The notes under the pieces: model-generated
The model's input: the letters and a program-made list of their open reading frames with translations, nothing else
The model's database searches: none
What the model was told of the DNA's origin: nothing
Origin: Synchiropus splendidus
Taxonomy: Eukaryota; Chordata; Actinopteri; Syngnathiformes; Callionymidae
Length of the DNA stretch: 64,000 nucleotides
Direction of reading: 5' to 3'
Assembly: GCF_027744825.2 (NCBI RefSeq)
Contig: NC_071345.1
Coordinates: forward strand, 8,019,501 to 8,083,500
Translations under genes and position numbers: made by a program
Shown here: positions 61,601-64,000 of the stretch, one piece after another
Position numbering within the stretch: position 1 is the first letter of the stretch
Layout: the number at the start of each line of letters is the position of its first letter

Positions 61601-63414
61601 ATTCTTGTCCTCCCTCTTTGACCTTCACCTGAGTCTCCCCTGGAGCGGCTGAGCTCAGTCATTGCTCCTCCCTCCCATCAACTTCCCAGACTGCAGAAAT
61701 AAAGCACTAATTGCTGCAGACGAGGACGGCTGAGAGGATGGATGGACAGTTAAAGGAAAGAGGGAGACAATAGAACAGTCAAGAAGGGTGTATTTATGGG
61801 GGGCCCTTCCTTCATCATGGGCCCTATTAAACAAAATGAAGTGAGCGATTGCACCGTAGCTGTCAAACCTGTGCCGGCCGGGTTCTTTACCGAGCACCTC
61901 AAGGTGGAATCACCAGGACTGATGATGAACAAAAGGTGATTTAAGGACTGCATTTTCATGGTGTATGATCACGGTTTGGGTGGAGAAAAGAAGACGTAGA
62001 AACTAGAAATGACACTTCCACTGGTTGATTTTGGTTCAGATGAAGTGAAGACATTAAACCAATTCCTTGTTCTACCATTAGTGTCTGCTCACAGCCGGGT
62101 CACAACCTCCTACTCTCCCCTACTAATGACCTTGAATTCATTTTGAGGTGAAAGCCTGAAGAGCAACTACGTAAGACACTTCAAACTCAAATCTGCATCA
62201 ACCGACTTGCTCCATTTTGAAGCTGCTGCCCCCGCGACGTGGCGCCGGCTCAGCAGGCGAAGACAGACGGATGGATGGCTTGCACGAGGAGGGTTGCTAC
62301 TACACTTCAGGAGGTCCTCCGCCCCAAAAAACAGACTTTTGGCATCATGTTATTAATTTGACCTCCCACCTGCAGGAGTCAGAGATGACACACAGCACAG
62401 CACCAAGGTAATTCCATCTATCCCCACTGCCTATTGGATAACTCAGCTTAAGATGACACAATGGTCATTTGAATCGCACAATAACCTCACGCGTAACACC
62501 CAACGTGCGCGCACACAAACCTCCCGTCGTGAAGGTTTCATCATCCCTTATTTTGATGGCGTGATGTGGCGAGATAAACCATTAAAAGTGTTTTCTGGCC
62601 GCAGTGAAAATGAGCAGAAGGCTTTTCATGGCGTCAGGGTTGATCAGTGAAGCTCCCACTATAAAAGACTTTTATGGGCGAGGGAGAAAGAGCGAGACAG
62701 GTGTGAGACAGACAGCAAGACCTCCAGGCGGGGGGTGGGGGGTGTTAATGACAATTAGCTTTGTGGGATCGAAGCGTAATCTCTTAGAGTCCCGAGCCCT
62801 CGCTGAATGCCGTTAATCGCTAATGTCACCCGCTTCCGAATCGCCGTGACCTGGACATCATCGTGGCTGTTAAGGTTTTTACAGCGACAGTATATTGGGC
62901 AAGTGCCCACCTGGCCAGCCATAAATCGCAACCTGTTGAGCTGGTTAAGCCAGGCACACACCAGTAGCCATATTGAAAATGTCGGTCTGGTTCATGGCTG
63001 TGGTTAATGACCTGAAAACTTTAAGTGACTCTCTCTGACCAATAGACGGCACATTGTGAAGGAAAGCTGCTGGAGACGGGGTAAATGATGGATGAGTAGT
63101 TTGGGAATAACTTTCTTTGCATACAACAACTTCCAAACTTCTCCAAATCTTGTCCTTTCTAGTCACCATGACAACCTTCATCTAGCTCTGCTTCCTGTCA
63201 GCCAGGCCATGGCATTCTGAGGTGCACACACTGTGACTGAGAGCGACCAAACTCACGTGCTGGAAGCAGCTGCGAACACTGGGTTCGATGTTGGATCCCC
63301 CGAAAGCGGCCACCTCACCCAGCTGCTTTGGGATCTGGATGGCTTCGTGTAGCAACAGGCCGAGCTGCCTCTGGTCACATGTGTCGCCCGCTGATGCCAC
63401 CTGGCTGAACAGAA
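36525..63414 (-). CDS. utrn: utrophin, C-terminal part of gene (twelve exons listed separately)
   Basis: Utrophin is the autosomal dystrophin paralogue. It links F-actin to the dystroglycan complex at the membrane through its WW/EF/ZZ region and binds syntrophins and dystrobrevins through its C-terminus. Twelve exons on the - strand join with matching phases into one open frame of 418 codons ending in TGA. Order: [10 protein letters not shown] helical/EF-like region, ZZ zinc finger ([16 protein letters not shown]), [35 protein letters not shown], then a leucine-rich coiled coil ([16 protein letters not shown]). Residues favouring utrophin over dystrophin include [21 protein letters not shown] and GRV-to-VNG tail features; adjacency to epm2a agrees. 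Upstream exons (actin-binding domain, spectrin repeats, WW) are beyond 64000. The last two exons are less certain, and one expected exon was not found. Confidence 0.95.
36534..37887 (-). other. utrn last intron
   Basis: This is 1354 bp if the micro-exon and the terminal exon are right. It is rich in GCTAA/AGCTAAA motifs. No repeat is recognised. Confidence 0.45.
37888..37913 (-). CDS. utrn: utrn micro-exon: SSLSARPQ (26 nt)
   Basis: This 26-nt candidate has a strong acceptor (CCCTCTGTCCCGCAG) and a GTGAGA donor. Joined to the previous exon it reads A-S-S-L-S-A-R-P-Q, recalling human utrophin PNVPSRPQ at the same place. It has the same phases as dystrophin exon 78 (32 nt, enters phase 1, leaves phase 0). 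Small size makes this less certain than the exons above. Confidence 0.65.
37914..39436 (-). other. utrn intron where a homologue of dystrophin exon 77 is expected but not seen
   Basis: I read the - strand in all frames for EDLL...DTST...VMEQ and did not find it. A decayed repeat end (CCAGGGTTTCCACCAGG) lies at 38633-38649. Confidence 0.5.
39437..39512 (-). CDS. utrn: utrn exon: [13 protein letters not shown]... tail (76 nt)
   Basis: The acceptor is TGTTTCAG and the donor GTGAGT. The exon reads [18 protein letters not shown] and ends in phase 1. It aligns with human utrophin PESDSRINGVSPWASPQ. It is shorter than dystrophin exon 76 (124 nt) but has the same phase. Confidence 0.88.
39513..42749 (-). 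other. utrn intron with an inserted DNA transposon
   Basis: This 3237-bp intron contains the element at 41988-42537. Nothing else is recognised. Confidence 0.7.
41988..42537. mobile_element. ~550-bp non-autonomous DNA transposon (GTAATTTCCGGACTATA ends)
   Basis: The left end TTGTAATTTCCAGACTAAAA and the right end CTATAGTCCGGAACTTAGGG are degraded inverted copies of a very common vertebrate terminal motif. GCGGCTAAT-type motifs lie inside. The centre has a second inverted repeat (42155-42187 with 42276-42306, core AATGCACTGTTTTC), which produces similar MHCF-starting frames on both strands. Confidence 0.6.
42750..42987 (-). CDS. utrn: utrn exon: main coiled coil, EYEQLKEQ...HRLRQLLHQ (238 nt)
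   Basis: This exon has heptad-like leucines throughout: [13 protein letters not shown], a Gly/Pro/Ala-rich linker, [17 protein letters not shown], then [18 protein letters not shown]. The acceptor is CTCTGTAG and the donor GTGAGA. The linker is shorter and more GC-rich than I recall for human utrophin. This is the dystrobrevin-binding coiled coil. Confidence 0.97.
42988..43249 (-). other. short utrn intron (262 bp)
   Basis: GT-AG intron between the two coiled-coil exons. Nothing is noted in it. Confidence 0.9.
43250..43411 (-). CDS. utrn: utrn exon: [14 protein letters not shown]...IIARLEEEQ (162 nt)
   Basis: The acceptor is CTCCGCAG and the donor GTCGGT (weak but GT). The exon encodes the conserved [24 protein letters not shown] and [13 protein letters not shown] segments that begin the coiled coil binding dystrobrevin. 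It is one codon longer than dystrophin exon 74 (159 nt). The next intron downstream is only 262 bp, while the intron upstream is about 7 kb and contains the CATC minisatellite. Confidence 0.96.
43649..44695. repeat. ~1.05-kb CATC/CCAC minisatellite with higher-order structure
   Basis: It is built from 4-bp CATC, CACC and ATCC units. Longer blocks recur, such as CTTCCATCGATCATCCCTCC, CAACCTCCCATCCACC and CTTCCATCAATCATCTACC; the last appears near 43858, 44303 and 44589. Long frames on both strands (His-Pro-Ser and Trp-Met-Asp) are by-products of the period. Confidence 0.95.
45528..45690. repeat. fish LINE tail-like repeat
   Basis: GGTGGCTGGAGCCTATCCC, GACACCCTGAACAGG and GTGGGAGGAAACCGGAGTG match the consensus of a widespread fish non-LTR element tail. 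It is diverged. Confidence 0.65.
47212..47229. repeat. short (AT)n run
   Basis: About nine TA dinucleotides. Confidence 0.8.
47380..47466. repeat. 87-bp hairpin repeat, copy 2 (19-bp stem, 10-nt loop)
   Basis: The left arm 47396-47414 contains CCCTGAACCAAAGCAAAC. The right arm 47425-47443 is its exact reverse complement, and the loop is identical to copy 1. It lies inside a utrn intron and is followed at once by an AT run. Confidence 0.85.
50427..50492 (-). CDS. utrn: utrn exon: [21 protein letters not shown] (66 nt)
   Basis: The acceptor is TTCCTCAG and the donor GTAAGT. The exon continues the syntrophin-binding region with [10 protein letters not shown], close to human utrophin LAQMERTNGS, followed by a Ser/Thr-rich stretch. 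The 66-nt length matches dystrophin exon 73. The junction to the next exon gives AT+G, Met, where human utrophin has Val. Confidence 0.94.
50493..51977 (-). other. utrn intron
   Basis: A 1485-bp intron with a very AT-rich stretch (51320-51720) next to the exon at 51978. The (GAT)n run at 51943-51960 sits just inside it. Confidence 0.8.
51978..52043 (-). CDS. utrn: utrn exon: [21 protein letters not shown] (66 nt)
   Basis: The acceptor is TTTCCAG and the donor GTACGCC. The exon encodes [20 protein letters not shown] plus two bases of Arg. The DDTHSRIE motif belongs to the syntrophin-binding region, and Gln before Tyr is the utrophin form. The 66-nt length matches dystrophin exon 72. Confidence 0.96.
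52044..52393 (-). other. short utrn intron (350 bp)
   Basis: It contains a short (CA)n at 52105-52122. Confidence 0.9.
52394..52432 (-). CDS. utrn: utrn micro-exon: [12 protein letters not shown] (39 nt)
   Basis: This 39-nt exon is flanked by CTTGCAG and GTAAGTAT and reads (T)[12 protein letters not shown]. It aligns with utrophin TPITLISMWPEHYD. Length and phase match dystrophin exon 71, which is alternatively spliced in dystrophin. One conserved Trp is replaced by Cys (TGG to TGT). Confidence 0.9.
52433..55045 (-). other. utrn intron with a tRNA-derived SINE head
   Basis: A 2613-bp intron. Apart from the SINE-like piece at 53100-53164 nothing is recognised. Confidence 0.75.
53100..53164 (+). 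mobile_element. tRNA-derived SINE head
   Basis: It has an A-box-like TAGCTCAGATGGTAGAGCG and a B-box GGTTCGATCC at tRNA-like spacing. Stem pairing is too poor for a working tRNA (no matching acceptor stem). This fits the head of a tRNA-derived SINE or a tRNA pseudogene. Confidence 0.6.
55046..55182 (-). CDS. utrn: utrn exon: [10 protein letters not shown]...VLEGDNME (137 nt)
   Basis: This exon lies directly after the ZZ domain and contains [20 protein letters not shown] and [12 protein letters not shown], highly conserved in dystrophin and utrophin. The acceptor is TCCTTAG and the donor GTGAGT. It ends on two bases of Thr. The 137-nt length matches dystrophin exon 70. A LINE insertion occupies the upstream intron (55583 to about 57290). 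Confidence 0.97.
55583..57290 (-). mobile_element. 5'-truncated Rex1/CR1-like LINE
   Basis: On the - strand the element has a reverse-transcriptase ORF (57242-55824), then a 3' UTR with a 34-nt T run (55661-55694), then AATAAAG and a (TATC)n tail at 55602-55583. Such short tandem tails mark CR1/Rex-type retrotransposons. The 5' limit is approximate: similarity continues a little beyond 57242 in another frame (PPPDTHLTF), suggesting a frameshift. It lies in the same orientation as utrn. No target duplication was identified. Confidence 0.85.
55824..57242 (-). CDS. LINE reverse transcriptase (Rex1/CR1-like), partial ORF2
   Basis: A 472-codon open frame encodes a non-LTR reverse transcriptase that would copy the element's RNA at a nicked target. 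Motifs in order: N-K-A-A-G-P-D-G (24-31), PVPKK and [10 protein letters not shown] (73-92), FLDFSSAF with the first catalytic Asp (153-160), [10 protein letters not shown] (211-220), FADD with the catalytic Asp pair (242-245) and [12 protein letters not shown] (315-326). The remainder is the usual connection/C-terminal region ending [10 protein letters not shown]. The endonuclease and ORF1 are missing. The listed start is a TTG just after an in-frame stop, so the true protein began further 5' in another frame. The absence of internal stops suggests a fairly recent insertion. Confidence 0.9.
   Translation of the reverse strand: MTMITITTFTAAQVCGELKRLRPNKAAGPDGVSPRLLKACARELGHPLQRIFNLSLGEGRVPQLWKTSCIIPVPKKPHPGELNDFRPVALTSHVMKTMERLLLLHLRPQIHHALDPLQFAYREKTGVEDAIIFLLHRSLSHLDRSSGAVRITFLDFSSAFNTIQPLLLRDKLTEMGVETHLVAWITDYLTNRPQFVRLGDSRSDTVASSTGAPQGTVLSPVLFTLYTSDFQSNTELCHVQKFADDTAIVGCIRSGQEDEYRKLIQDFVTWCDSNHLLLNTTKTREMVVDFRRPRPHPEPVTIKGDCVEVVHTYKYLGVQLDDKLDWTANTDALCRKGQSRMYFLRRLASFNICKKLLQIFYQSVVASALMYAVVCWGSSLKKKDAARLDKLVRKAGSVVGTELDSLTSVAERRALNRFLSIIDNPSHPHNTISRQRSSFSDRLLSLSCSTDRLRRSFLPHAIRLFNISRERR
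58701..58812 (-). CDS. utrn: utrn exon: second half of ZZ zinc finger (112 nt)
   Basis: This exon encodes [20 protein letters not shown], then [21 protein letters not shown] supplies zinc ligands, and [11 protein letters not shown] carries the conserved His. The acceptor is TCCTCAG and the donor GTGAGA. The 112-nt length equals dystrophin exon 69. [10 protein letters not shown] is utrophin-like (dystrophin has Val in place of Thr). Confidence 0.97.
58813..61273 (-). other. utrn intron
   Basis: A 2461-bp intron. A CGATACGATACG-type remnant of a DNA element is at 60550-60660; otherwise nothing is recognised. Confidence 0.75.
61274..61440 (-). CDS. utrn: utrn exon: EF-like end and first half of ZZ zinc finger (167 nt)
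   Basis: This exon encodes [16 protein letters not shown], then [20 protein letters not shown], and ends in the first zinc-binding pair [12 protein letters not shown] plus two bases of Arg. The acceptor is CCCAG (61442-61441) and the donor GTAGG (61273 downward). Its length of 167 nt equals the homologous dystrophin exon 68. The ZZ domain binds zinc and helps anchor beta-dystroglycan. Confidence 0.97.
61441..63256 (-). other. utrn intron
   Basis: An 1816-bp intron with no repeat or gene recognised. Confidence 0.85.
63257..63414 (-). CDS. utrn: utrn exon: EF-hand-like region, LFSQVAS...RSCFQH (158 nt)
   Basis: On the - strand the acceptor is CCCCAG just before 63414, and the donor is GTGAGT at 63256-63251. 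The exon starts with two bases of a split codon, then [17 protein letters not shown]. The conserved core is [20 protein letters not shown]. Its length (158) and phase match the homologous dystrophin exon 67 as I recall it. The split codon would read Phe or another NTT residue. Confidence 0.96.
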
Positions 63415-64000
63415 CTGGGGAACAAGGAGAGACAAGAGTCAGAGCATGTAGGTGGTTCAGGTTGGAAACGGGGTTGGAATTTTAATTCAGAGGGAGTGGG
63501 ACTGATAAAGGAAAACATGCAATCCTCCTCCTATGGATCCTGGAAAGTCTAGTTTGGATTCTGGGAGCATGGATATCTGCCAGGTGACCTGCAGGCTTGA
63601 GCAAAGAACAGTCGGAGGGAAATGTAATTTGGATGAAGTTATGCAACATCTTCACGGCTGGTGAGCAAACAGGAGAAGACTTAAAGGCGAGGGCACGACA
63701 GGTCTGTGCTCCGTTTGATCTCGGCTGAGGCCGGATGTGTGCGCCTGTCGACAAACACCGGCAGTGATCTCTGATCACACTCACCGTTCAGCGTCTTCTA
63801 ACTGGGAAAACGTTACATTCTGCACGGACGGACGTCGTGAACTTTTATGCTCAGCTCTAACAAGCGACCAGACTCAAAGAGTAAAGGAGGAAGAACGCAC
63901 TCATCCGTGGTTTATATCTTTCCTCGGCTAATAGAAGCTGGCAGTGGAACGAATGAGCTGAGGGGTGGAATCCGTGCCCTGGCAGCGGAAGGGAAGAAGA
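63415..64000 (-). other. utrn intron continuing beyond the window
   Basis: I looked for the preceding exon (GRTGxIRVLSFK region) and did not find it before 64000. Confidence 0.75.

Overview
The window is vertebrate nuclear DNA, most likely from a ray-finned (teleost) fish. The genes are split into short exons with GT-AG introns. Mobile DNA includes a Rex1/CR1-like LINE of the type common in teleosts, hAT- and pogo-like non-autonomous DNA transposons, and a tRNA-derived SINE head. No species call is possible by eye.

Two protein genes are present and converge. (1) epm2a (laforin, glycogen phosphatase), + strand: only the last two coding exons are inside (787-1031 and 2470-2762), carrying the dual-specificity phosphatase domain with the HCNAGVGRS loop. 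The carbohydrate-binding N-terminus lies upstream of base 1. (2) utrn (utrophin), - strand: the last part of the gene runs from 63414 down to a proposed stop at 36525, as twelve exons, with a proposed 3' UTR ending near 35465. The exons encode the end of the EF-hand-like region, the ZZ zinc finger, the dystrobrevin/syntrophin-binding region with its coiled coil, and a short tail. All twelve exons join in frame (1256 nt: 2 nt of a split codon plus 418 codons including the stop). Utrophin next to laforin, tail to tail, is also the human arrangement (UTRN-EPM2A, 6q24).

Layout. 1-2762: epm2a 3' part. 2763-about 35465: about 33 kb between the two gene ends with no gene I can recognise. It holds old LINE fragments, two related ~200-bp MITEs (one interrupted by a 178-bp hAT foldback element with an 8-bp target duplication), a 725-bp pogo-like element, a 1.1-kb hAT-like element with an 8-bp target duplication, an (AT)n/T-run microsatellite and a 0.4-kb purine tract. 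35465-63414: utrn exons and introns. The introns hold a 548-bp DNA transposon, a ~1.05-kb CATC-type minisatellite, the second copy of a short hairpin element and a truncated LINE with a 472-codon reverse-transcriptase ORF. 63415-64000: the next utrn intron.

The items most worth checking are: the apparent absence in utrn of the exon homologous to dystrophin exon 77, with reading frame kept; an 87-bp hairpin repeat present twice, whose stem differs by a compensatory base-pair change; and the nested transposon at 13.9-14.2 kb. I see no evidence for a wholly new multi-gene system.
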